A stretch of 64,000 nucleotides of DNA from the NCBI RefSeq assembly GCF_932276165.1, contig NC_063992.1, positions 2,552,001 through 2,616,000 of the forward strand. The letters run 5' to 3'. The translations under genes and the position numbers were made by a program. Below the pieces are notes generated by a model. That model saw only the letters and a list, made by a program, of their open reading frames with translations. It did not search any database and was not told the DNA's origin. The DNA comes from Plutella xylostella (taxonomy: Eukaryota > Arthropoda > Insecta > Lepidoptera > Plutellidae). Below, in pieces: positions 10,820 to 25,800 of this stretch. The number at the start of each line of letters is the position of its first letter. Position 1 is the first letter of the stretch.

Positions 10820-13800
10820 GTAAGTGTTTGTTTTGTTTTCTTATTATTTTATGTTGTAATTATTATCACTACTGATTTGTTGGTAGCTACAAATAAGAAA
10901 ATAAATGTTTTTTGATATTTTTTATAAAAAATTTGTTCCACCATTATGTACATTAGGAACACTTATACTAAATATTAAAAATTCATCAATATCAAAATGT
11001 ATGTACAGTACCATAAATAAATCTACATTGAGTTACTGTGAAAGAAGAGGATTTATTTTAGTTCTTAATTACATTTACTCAGAATAATTGCTGCAGCTAA
11101 TGAGATATTCCATTCACAGCATTCAATTGGCAAATTTTCTTTGCCATAATATAGTTTTGGGAAGCGATAAATCGATCTAGTTTAAAAGATTAAATGTACA
11201 ACATCCTTAAAATATGCAAATGTGTTCGGTGATAAAATAAATTAATTCCTTCCTTATTTTGATTCGCAGAGCTTGTAATAACACTAAAAATGGAAATATA
11301 TACCTGTTATAATGTTAGCTAGTTTGATACTAGTGTTAGAAAAGCTACGATAATCGTTATGTAATAGGTTCTGAACAAATATTTCAAATCCAAATGCCAT
11401 TCTGAAATAGCAAGATAATAAACATTTTGAGTAGGTACCTATACATTTACAGAATCAAAATTATTTTATTTAATAATTTAAGTGTATTTTTTTATAAATT
11501 AGTTGTCAAAAACTAAAATATACCTATAAAATAAGTAGAGCACCAACGAAAATGGGGAACATTGACAATATCGACATGGCAATACAAAATCAGCGCTTGC
11601 GCTACGCGTTTAACTCTTTTGTATTGAGTTGCAGTAACATGAGGAAAGGTGGTCAGTTTCTCATTAACTCCTAATCCGTCTGTAGTTGTTATTGTTTTAC
11701 AGACGGAAAATGTTAATACTAATAATACGTAATAGACTATAGCAATTTCCTACACGACTTCCTATTTGTAAAACTATGGTGAAAATGTATTGTGTTCATG
11801 GGAAAGGTAAATATTACAAATCATTTTGAATATTAAGAAATTTACTCACTTTGTTTCGTTAACAAGATAAAGTTTGGAATTTCGATGCTGACATCAATGA
11901 ATACTACCTTAGATAAACATAAAAACTGTGTAATTACTGAGGTTGGGCAAAGAGTGATCTACGATCGATCAAATACAAATATTGTTACTTATTAGACGGC
12001 AGCGGAAACCGCAGCAGCCAATAGAACCTTGAGCATAGAGGATAGGCTTTAGCGGGTGGAAAAGCGGTTAGGTTATGTTTTATGGTACAAAAAATGATAT
12101 GAGTAAATAAACAAAAACTAACGATCTATCTACTATCTACTTCTCATCAATGTAGTAGTTTGGTTTACTGGATTTCGTAGCTATCAAATCAGTGACTGTT
12201 TAAATGTATAAAAATAATAAATTTCCAAAAATTACAAACGACTTTGAAAGGTATCTATTTATTTACAAAAAATGTTTTGTGTTATATTCAAGATTAATTT
12301 GAGTAGGTAAGTATATAAAGAAAACAGATAGATAATACCCACGTTTTAATTATTTATTCCCTGACAAGACAGAGAAAATCGATATTTTTTGTGGCCTCAA
12401 CTTGAAGCACACTCCATAACTGTTGCACAAACAACCAGTGTGGCCAAGAACACGTCTCTTAAAACCAACACTCACGTACAATGTCGGTTTTCAACGAGAT
12501 GGGCTTTTTACACAAATAATGAGTAAATCCGCAGCAAAAACTAGATCATAAGCAGACCGCATGATCGGAGCCGCGCGTGTTACGCCGCCACTGCCTTGGA
12601 AGGCTTTTGAGGTGCATAATGTTAAGTGTCGGTAAAATTATAAAAAAATAAACCCTTAGAACGGAATAAACGTGGTAATTTGTGTTGCTTTTGGGCCTTA
12701 CGTCATAAGTTCTATTTAGGGGTTTATTCCCGTAATAAGTAATTAAATTTTGCAAAAAGATATAAAAAGTGTTAAAAAAATGAAGTGAACGCACAAATGG
12801 AAAATTTTAATAAAACACAACAACTTCAAAAAGCACACTAAAAAAAATGGTAAATTAGGAGCAGTATACAATCTTATAAGACCACATTTTCGTCATGATG
12901 CTGCAGAATCAAGCAATCTCGTCTCCGGCGCCCGCGCACTCATTACAAGTAAAGTTGAGGCTTCACGGCTAATGGCGCACTTCCTTTGCACCAGTCAGGA
13001 TTGACTGTTTATTGATCTATTCCAAGTTTGAATATAAATTCCATCGTAATAACGTTAGTGTAATACAAGCTGTTTGAAGTTATTTGTTACTTTAAAACAG
13101 TCATAATTCCACCCGGTAGGGAAAATATGGTCGATTCATTTATTATCTCTTGGCAAATACAATACAGGGTGTTTCAAAAAACCGACTTCGAAAAACCACT
13201 AAAATGTAAGTAATAATTTAAGGTTTACACAAATTATATGTGCCAGTACAAATATACCTAAGCAGGAACTGTTCTTTTTTGATGTTGGTGCAGTGACAAA
13301 GTAATCTGAAGAAATATGGCACCAACTTCAAAAAAGAACAGTTCCTGCTTAGGTATATTTGTACTGTCACATATAATTTGTGTAAACCTTAAATTATTAC
13401 TTACATTTTAGTGGTTTTTCGAAGTCGGTTTTTTATTTTTTTAAATTATTATTTTATTTTATAGTTTTTAGTTTATTTGCAATAATTTTTAATCAAAAGT
13501 AAGATGCAAATGATACCAAAAAGTCCTACTAATCAATACGAATCATTCAAGCCTAAACACGAGGTAGTTGCTATATACCGTTGAGGAGTTCCCTTGACTG
13601 CCTTCCGTTTCCATCATCAGATCAGCTCAAGGTCACCATCATATTTTATTGTTATAAGAACTATATTTACGTTCTTAATTTCATTAGAATCGGTTAATAT
13701 GTGTCCAAAATGGAAATTCATACCCTGTTTTTACCCCTTTACCCACCCTTAGGGGTGAGATAAAATTCTGAAAAAAAAATGGAACCACCTGGAAGCTCAA

Positions 13801-16800
13801 CCCAATACAACAAAAAAAGAATTTTCAAAATCGGTTCATAAACGGCGGAGTTATCGGTGAACATACATAAAAAAAAATATAAAAAAAAAAAAAAAATATC
13901 CCGACGAATTGAGAACCTCCTCCTTTTTTTGAAGTCGGTTAAAAAGGGTACACGAAGCCGAAAGGGTTGGCAAATTAACAAAACTTGTAGAACAAAAGTT
14001 GTTCAGAATGACCCCCTGAGTCACCCCCTTTCGCTTTAGTATACCCTTTTTGCAAGACCATGTATAGGTAATACGTTCACATAAATGTTTTATATGCTTA
14101 GGTACTAAGAAAAATAACGGGCAAACCTCATAAATATAATTCTATCTAACTATAAACTTAGATAGATATCAATATATTTTTTATAAGAAACAATACAATA
14201 AAATCAATAATTATTAGACTAAAGAGGTTGGAAGTGAAACAAACGTAGGACGCAAACTGCATAATAATATATAAATTGTAGAATAGTAAAAAACGTTTGA
14301 ATGCAATCTGAGGTGACGGCCGATGACGTTTCGTCATTCCGAGTGATTCATATCTCACATTTGTGGCTATGCGCTTGCGCATTTAGCAAGTATACAGGGT
14401 GGTAAAAACTGTAATCATATTATATCCTATAGTAAGCCGAATGGGGGTGACTCGGAGGGTCATTCTGAATATTAACATGTGGCATTTTAAGAGTATATAA
14501 CACATTCAAATCATTCATATAGCCAAGATATTACTCCTCCTTTTAATGTTTCTTTAAGTTTGAAAATAACTGCAGTACCTACATTATTAGTAAGTACTTT
14601 ATCGTAAAATTGAAAAACACTATTAAGTACATGCATATAATATCATTTTTAGCAAATCTTTTAACAGTATTTGAGTCATGTATCTACCTAAGTATTTCTT
14701 TAAAAAATTTGCTTACCGTTACATAAAACGTTTCATTGGTCTTAATTTAAAATTAACTGGTGAAGCGGCAAATTCGATTCCCGTTTCAACAAGGCTTTAG
14801 GCAACATCACATAAACCTCGGCAAATAAACATTAATCACTTAGAAATTAACTCGACGCTACACATTTCGAGCGTTCCCACAAACGATGAATATTTTTGCC
14901 ACATTTAAAATTAGGAGGAATTATTTATTAGCCACAGTACTAGTAGCCAGAGGCTGGGCTGAGCGACGTGGGTGAGATCCATACAAACAGGATGCGGCCA
15001 TACATTTGTATGGAGCGAGGCCCACTGGGTCTTACCCGTCTGAACCCTGTATATAGCTTTATTTACCGCAGTTCTCCACCATTCACGGGTTGGCTGGAAG
15101 AAATTGCTAGTTGGCAATAAGCCCGAATTTACGTACTTATTATTTAAAACTATATATTTTTATCGTATGTTTGGCATACAATAAAGTGTAAATAAATAAA
15201 ATAAATAAATAGCTACTCCTCAAACCCATACCCATATTAATTAACATGGTCACATTCTCATATTTCTGGTATATTCTGTTTAAACAGAAATAACAGTTAT
15301 TATGAATTACATGTACAGTTAAGCTTTAATCCTCAGACCCATATTAATTAAATAAACTGCGGCTACTACATGTGGGAAACAATCAGCAGTATTTATTGGA
15401 ACAGTACAAAGTTGGAAGGAGGTTTCCAAACAAAAAGTTTGAATAATGTGCACCAGTTCATCAATAGCTAGTGAAAGGTTTATGGGCTCCCGTGAGCTCG
15501 AAGCCGAGTATAGTGCGGCCACTGAAACAGCGGATGTCGGAATCTGTAGAAAAAATAAAAGTTCTTCTTTGCCTTTTGTTTTTTTTTTCAATAAGAAGAT
15601 TTATAGAAAAATTGATCATTTTACTATTTTAATTCATTATGAAATTAGTCTTAAACATTTGTTTTAAGACATATCTTTCCATTCTAGTTTATAATCTACA
15701 ATATTATGTATTGTATGATATTTCTTAACACCTATATGCTAACATATTTATAAATAAGATAGGAATTTTATTAAACTAAGGGCGTCTTGCACAACAAAGT
15801 TAAATAAAATTAAATCTATGACCTCTTGCTCTGACATTATACTGTCAGAGCAAGAGACAAACTATTTAATTTTATTTAACTTTGTTGTGCAAGACGCCCT
15901 AAGTCAAAATATCATCGTACCTAAATTAACATGTAAGTATGTAACCTAAATTTTGTGGCAAGATCCTGAAACAGCTTTTTTTAAAACAGTATGATTTTTT
16001 TATTAAGTCAGAGTTTACGAAACGTATTTTCTAAACAACAGTGAGATCGTGATACTTCAATTACAGTTTATATTCATTATATAGATACCTAACAGTTTAA
16101 ATTAATCAGTCTGAGATACTCTGAGCGAATCTCAATCTTAACATGAATACGATTTAAAGTTGAAAATAAGTCCTGGGGATTCATAGTTTGTAATAACTTA
16201 TTACATATCTATTCCTATTACGGAAGCATTTAATTATTTTTTAATTTTATGATTACGATTCTATTTAAATAATTTATTTAACTGAAGAAGACCGAATGGC
16301 GTAGAGACGACCGAATGGCGTAGTGGTTAGTGACCCTGACTACTGAGCCGATGGTCCCGGGTTCGATTCCCGGCTGGGGCAGATATTTGTTTAAATACAG
16401 ATATTTGTTCTCAGGTCTTGGATGTGCCCGTAAAATGGCAATAGGCCCGCCCCCTATTACATTGGGACTAACAGAACACTCTGGCGAAAAGTGGGTGCAG
16501 CAATGCACCTCTGCCTACCCCGCAAGGGAGTACATTAGTACAAGGCGTGAGTGCGTGTTTTTTTTTTTTTTTTGAAGAAGTACTACTTAGATGAGAATTT
16601 ATTTCTATAATTTCCTTCCACCCAAAGGTTGTCTGGAAGAAATCGCTTTAAGCGATAAGACCGCCATTTGTACATATGTGTTAGATTAAGTTTTGTATTG
16701 TTGTCCATATTTTTTTGTGCAAATAAAGAATATCTTATCTTATCTTATCTTATTTCAAATATCAAATATGAATAACACAGTGTCATATGGTCCGATATAA

Positions 16801-19800
16801 AGATAGCTACTGACAGGAGGGAAGAAAAACTGTGTCTCCCCTCTGCCATATTGAGGGTCTTAGAAAAGAATCACTATATTATACCTATAATTAATACTAT
16901 ACATAATGATAAAATAATATGTGGTACATATTAAAATGGACATACCTACATAATTTACAAACACCAATGACATCTACAGGGGTTATTGCACAGCGCATCT
17001 AAAAGACAGTACACATTATGACATCAATAGTTCCCTCATAAAAACAGACAATACACCACACAAAATGTGCCCGAGACGAGAGTGCAAACTCATTGTTTTC
17101 ACACAAAAGCGAAAGTTTTCATTCATTTAATACAATAATTAGTCAGGTTTTTATCCCACCACGCAACCATTGCATCACTTGGATGTTTTTACTTGATTGT
17201 GTTTGGACGCTGAACTTGAGAAAAAGCGTTTATAGTCAACCTGTGAACTGTGCTCTAAAGTGTAGTGTAAGGTGGCAATGATCTCGGTTACTTTCTTTCT
17301 TTGTGTCGCATCCGAGTAGAATATTTACTCGCAGTTTACATATTGTGGTCTTTCGTGTATTGTGTTTTTGCGTTTTAGGCTTTCTCCTTATTTTGCGTGT
17401 GATAGACAGATTGAAGTTGCCGAGAGCTATTCCATATTGTGTAGCTACATGCGTCTGTACGTGAAACATTAATCATATCGTTTACTACCCCCAGAAATAC
17501 AGTTTGGACTTAGGGGTTTCAGGTGACAGATGAAGAATATTCAGTTCTTTTCTTTCTTCTTCACTTAATCTCTAAACTGCTTTACTTTGGGTGGGATTTT
17601 TTTCTTGGTGATATTATTATGATATTTGTGCATAAGTCATAACTGTATTTAGTCGTTAATAAAGACAGTAACAAGCATTTGATCATTCTGTAGCTCATTA
17701 GAAAAATCTAATAAATAAAAAGCATTCGAGCACATTAAGATCACTCATTCACTAACTGACACATACCTAGAAGTGAACCCATGATTTATTTCACCTTTAA
17801 TTCAAACCCACATATTGGACTACTTTATTTAAATGTACAAAGAATAGAAGCTCTCAATTTGGTGAGTCCGCATCGATCAAGAGTCAGGAAGGTTACTCTA
17901 TACTGACGAAAAACCAACGAACGAGAGCTGTCGTGCAATCGGCACGTTTGATACAACGAGATAGAGTCAGCCACGCAGCAGCACTCCGAAGCTTTGTTTT
18001 TCGTCATATAGAGTAACCCCCTGTACGCTCGACTGGCGAGGTTGGAATTAATGAAATTATAAATGGCGGATGTCAAAATATACGGAACAATCGTAATTAG
18101 CCTCTTGTATTGAACAATAGATCTATGGAGTTATGATCTACTGGCGCGTGCTTAGAGACTAGAGTCATAAGTCATATTTCAGGCCGTTACCTATCCTTAT
18201 TAGCAAACCGGTTTAATAATTTCAATTGCATACACGAAATATCATGAACTGATCATGTTGCTTCCTAACTAGAACGGTATTTTGTTTTAACAAAAACTTT
18301 ACGGTCACCTATGAATAACAATATTCGTAGACGGTCACTAAGCAAACCCAGTAATCCACCTACATCTATTATTTTTTCTATGAAGGCCTAATGAAAAATT
18401 ATAATTGTATGAAATAACTTCATGTAAATCAGTGTCAAAATGGAATGTTTCTATATGGTGTAATCACACCGCCGCCGCTAAATCTTTTCGTGTGAAAATT
18501 ATGGGATGTAATTGGCCAAGTACCTACAGTCCCGTGCGAAGAGGTCCTCATTATTAATAAATATAATGCACCTAGGTATTTCTATATATTATTATATTTT
18601 TTCCAACAACATATTTTTTTTACCTAGAGATAGTTTTATCTGTTTAAATACCTACAGGTTATCCATCAAATTATTTCCAATGAAAATATTGTGCAAAAAT
18701 CAAACGCACCGCTCTAACATGTACTGTTTGATAAGAAATTGAGCGTCAAACCAAACCGATTAAGCTAAACTGCGCTTAAATGTGTCAAGTATTTCAATGC
18801 ACATGTACACCTAACAATGCCAATGAAAGTACCAGCTCATACATAAACTGGTCCGAGTTCAAATGATAACAGTCTTTAACTAAATGGACGGGCCCATAAA
18901 GAGCCGTATGCAGATAATAAACTAGGCAATCTAATCAAGCAGTTAAAACGAGACCCAATCCAATCTAACTATTGTACTTTTGTATTCTAACTATTTTAGT
19001 TCGCATGGCAATTATGGTTCTAAGCCTAAGTTGTGTTGCGCGGCCGTATGCCCAGCTAGGGCCATAAAAACGTAAGTATTAACTCCTTTATTGAGAAGAG
19101 ATCGCTCCGTTAATAAATAAATCTAAGAACGAGAAAGACGTATGTGTACAAGGTTTTTTTAGTTTTTTTTTCTATTAGACTAATCTAGTTATCTTTGTAT
19201 TCTATAATGTATACAGTACCTACTAATATATTATGTCAATGAGTTTAACGGGCAAGCATAGATGATGTTTTTTCTTATCGAAGTAGCAAATTCATTTTGT
19301 GAACATCATCTAATAATATCATTTCCTTATTTAATTCTCAGCTTTCATCAATACGGAGCCTCAGGATATCTGCCCACAATAGCTATAATAAGTTTATGTG
19401 CCATAAAACGAAGGAATTCATTAGAATTGGCAATATCGGGAGTACGAGCGTCGGTAGAGCAAGTCGAATGAATTAAAGCACCTTCGGGATACACTCTCGA
19501 TTCTTATGTGGAAAATTCGCCTTTAGTGCAAAGAGATAGAGGTAGTTGGATTGTGGGGGTAGTAGACAAGGTTGTTTGCAATAAATTGAGACAGATCCGG
19601 TCTTCTCGGCTAGACTGGTGATCGTCTGTTTAAATTTAGAACGGATGTAGAGTTACGGGCGGGGAAGACTTTAGTCGTCTATATACTTTTTGTGCACGAT
19701 GTTAAAGAAGATGTGCTTACCTAATTTTTGGAGTAAATTTATGGTAAACATAAAACAAATATGTATTTCATTATGTAAAACCAAAACATATGAATTGAAC

Positions 19801-22800
19801 CAACCAAAACACCTGAAACATCTCATCTTTAGTAAAACCGCGAATAGTATAAAATAGATTTATTTTAGAGATTTCTAAGATAGTGTAACGTTACCATTTA
19901 AGCCGTTACTTTATACTAACAACTTACATATTTTGCAGTAAACGTATTGTTATTTATTTATTTGCATCACACTACATAATATATAAGAAACATTAGGTAC
20001 ATGATAAGTAACATGCTTAAGGTCTTACATTCTAGTGACAATATCCTTAACTGTGTGTACGAGTGTATATGACTATAAATAAAATTACAATCTATTATGT
20101 ATTTACATCCTTCTGAAAATCCACCCGACACGCAATATTTACATAAATTGAGCTGTAGATATATTTAAAGTTTACGGACACATGATGACAATATGCGCTG
20201 CAGGGTTATATTTAGTGTACTAAATAAACAAGTCTACATTTGCATAACACAATAACGGACTTGGTATGTTTACGAGCCAAGCTTTCGAAGGCAGTGTTAT
20301 GAGGGAGGTACTTTGACGCTTACTCCGGACTTAGGCCCGGGTCTCCTATTTGCGCCGCGGGTCGCGTCCGGCGTCTCGCCGTAGGCCGCGTCACGATGCT
20401 CACTATAGAAATGTACTGATGCGGTCTCCCTCACACGCCGACGTTGGCGCGTAGACGTAGTGAGTATCGTGACGCGGCCTACGGCGGTGACACTTGACGC
20501 GACCTACGGAGTAAATAGGAGACCCGGGCCTTACGCAAACTACGAGTATGTTTTCCAACGCTATCTCTAACTCTAATGCAACATCTATCTATAGACGCTG
20601 TTGGGATCTTTACTATTATTTATTCAAGCAAGGTATACACAAGTTAATGGGGTTGGTGGTGGAAGAGAATGTTGCCAGATGCAAAATTATTATTATTATT
20701 TTACTGTGTGTTGCCAACATAAGCCAATTAAAAAAAAAACTAAAAAGGTTGCCGAGCTCATCACAATTTTAAGAATAGTATTAGATCTAATACTTACGTA
20801 GATCGCAGAAGACAGACAAAGCAGTTTGTGCCGTTTTTAAAATTTACTTTTAAATCTGATGGTAAAACGCTTTTAAACAAAAAATATTTTTTTTTCATTG
20901 GCAGCACTAGTTACTCTTCGTAACAGCCTTCATCATTCATCATTAGCCTATAGCAGTCCACTGCTGGACGTAGGCCTCTCCCAAAGCACGCCGCTGGATG
21001 CGATCTTTAACTTTCCGCATCCAATAACAGCCTTAGGTCGTGGTAAAAGTGAGAGTAGGGCCCCCAGGAGCGCCAATGTCTCCTCGTATTTATGGAAATC
21101 GCTTTGAGCAAGAAGCAGTACAGACTAGTCATACAAAATCTTTAGATACGATTTAATTTTTTAATAACTTTATACTTTAGAAGGAATCGTTGTAGGTTGT
21201 ACTGTGTAGTTAATCAAGTTTTGTTGGTGTTATATTTTTTTGTTAATATGTTAAAAATCTAAATTAGTTATATATAAGTAGGTACAGTTAGTAGGTATTA
21301 TGACCTCAACTTTGATTACAATATGTTTGTTGCTGTGAGCACACAAAATGAATAAGTTTTCTATTTACAAGACATAAACATTTGATGCAATTTAAAAATG
21401 TAAAGCAGTTGTTCTTCAGAACATTATCCGTACTACAAGTAGCTGTAACTATAGGTTATTATGCAGTAAGTACGCAAGAACATTAATGATAGCTGGTGAT
21501 AGTTTGCATAAACCCTTCCACATCCATAAAGATAGCGCTCGAGGGCGGTAATATTCAAAAGATTTGAATATCCGATCAACCTTCATGTAGATACACAATT
21601 ATTAGATACAACACACGGTGACCATGATTTTATAGAAATCATGTGGGTAGGTGGTAAGTAAAGTAAGTACTTAAAAAAATATGAATGTAATAATACGTAA
21701 GTGAATGTAGTAATTGAAAACAACTGATAATATAAATATATCTGGGGTAATGATTCTGATTTCCAAGATATCTTTTACTTGACCATTGAAAAATGTTCCG
21801 TATATGTACGTATTTTTTTTATAAGTACCTAGTTGAAATATATATATGTAACCAATCGCCAAAATATACTAGTTTATCAAAAACTTTTAGATTGGATAAT
21901 ATTCAGCAGTAACGTTTATTGGTGATAATGATGAGAAAGCCAGTTAAATTTATATTTTAAAGTGAACACTGAGGTGGAATTTCACCAAACGTAAACGTAT
22001 TTAGTAGCCTGTCAAACGTTTGTCACTTGGTACAAAATGTATTTAAAATTTGACTTAAATACAATTTTAAATACGTTTAGCGTTTGGTAAAAGTGACCCT
22101 GAATGTTAAAATGATTCCTGAATGCTCACAAAATCATGGTGACAATTTCGCGTGCAGAAAGCGGTCGAGAACCAAAGGTGATCGGTCCACAGTATCGCTT
22201 TATGTTTACGATATCATATCTTAATATTAATGCACGGTAGCCGGACTTACTTAGCGCACGGTTGTAGCTTTGTACAGTCAGCTAAATAATAATGTAGGCT
22301 TGAGGATTACAATGATAATAATGTACCTACTACTTTCATATAATTTTATATTTTATGTAATTTAATATTTTACACTGAACCTACGTACTTATACCTACTT
22401 AGCAAAGAGATGAAAAAATAAACCTTAAATATGAAACGCTTTTATTGATGAATCTGAGTGAAAAGGGTTGGTGCCATTTCACCATAATATTAATTATAAA
22501 TATTAAGTACTTAAAGGTAACATAGGTACCAATATATACCTATTCATAATGAAATGCGGATACAATAGGTGATTATAACTCCATAGAAAGATCTACGTCA
22601 CAGCGGGTGCGCATTGTATGTGTGCGATTACTTTAAACTCGATTCATCATACAATCGATAAAATTGATTTTAATTTTCAATCGAACAGTTTCGGTTAACG
22701 AGACAACATATGTTTCCAATTAATTAAACCCTCGGACAAAACATTCACATTACTAAGTTATTCCCAAAAGGTGAAAGCCTCGGGGAACTCTCAGCCTTTA

Positions 22801-25800
22801 AAGTCACCTGTCAGTGGATTGACTTCTACACTCTAGGTACCTGCTAGGTATTCTAAAAATGGAATTGCAAGCATGACGAGCGGAATGGCCTTGGTAGTTT
22901 TGGAAGAAACATTTTCAAACATAAGATATGATTTATCTTCAATTGGCGACGCTAGTTGGCCTATTTTACATAAATAGGTACTCAGTTTTTGGACAGGAGC
23001 AAGCATATAATTATGTAACCGTAATAGTAAAATGGCATCTTATATATATTGTAAAGCGGTGGCACCTATAAACTCTTACTCAATAGATTATCAATCGTAC
23101 ATACAGGTCTCATAAAAAGTGGATTGATTTGTCAATCTTTCCTGATGTATTTGATGAAACATCTCTTCTTGTTAGGGTTTTTATTGACGGATTAATGAGA
23201 ACATTCAAATGGAAAATTCTTGTCAATAAAACACGGCGATGGATCCATAAAATTACTTTTGCGGTAGTTTTAATGAGTATAACCCGACCAATGTAAAAAG
23301 TTCAATCATAAAGGCTGTGCCATAGAAAAGCGACCATTTCGGTAATAGCAACTGTTTATACGGTGCATTAAAAGTGATAAAGAAAATTGTTACATTTAAA
23401 TTTGATGGCCATTGATAATATGTTTTTAGTGTCGATCTAGTATTATGATCAACCATTACAGTCGGCATATTAAGGTTTCAAGTTGTAAAACAAACATAAA
23501 GTTATCTAAATCCAGTAGTAGATTTAGTTGCCTCAGATTAGGAGTAAATTAGGGTGTTAAAATAGTTTATATGGAATATCATGGTGGGTTATTGACACAT
23601 AAATTATGTAGATTTTGCTTTAATTAACGAGAGTATAGTTCGGTTCGATAGGCTTAAATAAATAATGTAATAACTAATCGAACCACGATTAGTTATTACA
23701 TTAGTATAAATAATCTTTATACATATAGGTATCATTCCACTATACAAGTATACATACCAAAAGTATTTGCTATAGCTTTTACACGTGAGTTTCTTTTTCA
23801 AGGGATTCGTCACATAGGCAAATATACCTAATAATTGGAACAAAATATATAACAAACAATTTCCTCTACATAGGTGTGATGTGATTTATCAAATTCGATT
23901 GCAATTACTATTAATTTTTTACCGTTTTACCATGTTCGCTAGTTCAGGGCTTCAGTTCTAAATAGTACCTTATTTAAGAGAAATCGCAAGATTCGCGATT
24001 GAATCTATCATCTAATTAAAGTTTCAATACTTTATAGAGGTTTCCTCGCGAGTGCAATCTACGTTTCGAATCTTATTGACTGTGGTACAAATATCAAGTA
24101 AATTAATTCCATCGCTAAATAAAGTAGCTACAGTTTCTAAAAGTCCTTGTTCAGAATTTCCGTAACAGCTTACTTCGGTGGCCTTTGCCCTAAAAGTTTT
24201 TTCTTGAGGACATTGAGATGTGTAATTACCTAATATTACCTACTAGCTGTTCCCGCGCGCTTCGCTTCGCCTTAAAAAGTTTTCCCGTGGGAATTCCGGG
24301 ATAAAAAGTAGCCTATGTTCTTTCCCAGGGTCTAGACAGTATGTATACCAAATTTCATTCAAATCCGTTCAGTAGTTTTGGCCTGAAAGAGTAACAGACA
24401 GACAGACAGACACAGTTACTTTCGCATTTATAATATTAGTTAGGATGTATGCTTGTCGCCCTTGCAGGTAAGGTTCAGGATACTTGGGCGCTCTAGTGTG
24501 AATTATGCGTAAACTTTCATAGTTTTCAACAAATTTGCTAGACGTACTGTCAGATGAAAATAACCCAGTAGGTATTCACATTCATATTCATTTGCGCGAT
24601 TGAAGTATCTCGGTAGTGGGTTTTATTTATTGATTGTTTTATTGCCTGCCTTGTGGTGAAATATGAGTATCTTGCGGTGCGGCTGCCGATACATCTGCCG
24701 ATGAACAAGACCATTTCAAGGATCAAGACCGTTGGGTTTATTCTACTAATCAAATGTCTATTGGATATGAGGGTCATTTTTGTAAAAAACCTTTATGGTT
24801 GTCAATGGATAAGTGGGTTCTTAGTACTACGAAAAGAGATGAATCCTTTATTATATTTTTATTAAATAAGTACATTTATCACCAGATATGTACTTTTTCT
24901 ATGTGAGAATTCAATAATCACAATTTATCAACTAATAGTTTGAGAAAAAGTGTGTAATTTTTTTTAATGTAATTAGCAGAAGAAGTGTGCGCGATTTGAA
25001 GAGATAAAGTTACCGCCAATGATCCATATTATTATTTTATTGTCATTGCGGTTAGGGATAAGTACTGCACACTTAATACGATACTAGCTGTTCCCGCGAG
25101 CTTCGCTTCGCCTTAAAAAGTTTTCCCGTGGGAATTCCGGGATAAAAAGTAGCCTATGTTCTTTCCCAGGGTCTAGACCGTATGTATACCAAATTTCATT
25201 CAAATCCGTTCAGTAGTTTTTGCGTGAAAGAGTAACAGACAGACAGACAGACACAGTTACTTTCGCATTTATAATATTAGTTAGGATTATACGAAACATA
25301 GGACTGTATTTCATACTTTTAATTGCTACGTAATGATATACTCATGACGTTCACAAATCAGAAATTGAGTATCTATTAATTTATATTTTACTTAAGAAAT
25401 AAACCTAGTTTGATGTTACTACATGAAATAAAAGCATTCAGAGGGTCTAGTACAGGTTTGTTAGATTGTCGGAAACTATAAAAGTTTACGTTTTCTCGCA
25501 TACAAAGTGACGCCTTTAGCGGAAACTATCATGCAACTTTTGACAGATAGGTAATGTATGCAGATGACAGAAGAAAACGTTAACTTTTATAGATTTAAAA
25601 AATTGCAAAACCTGTACTAAATCGACATTCTAAACCTATCTTGACCTACAGTCAACATTTAGATACGTCACAAGATATCGCCACAGCATCATGTTCTCAC
25701 GTTCACACAAACATAATCGCCTCCAACTTCCGATGTCAAACGTCTCACAGGAAGAACCAAGTAGTTTTTCAAATTTATTGTCCGCTAATATTCGATAAAC

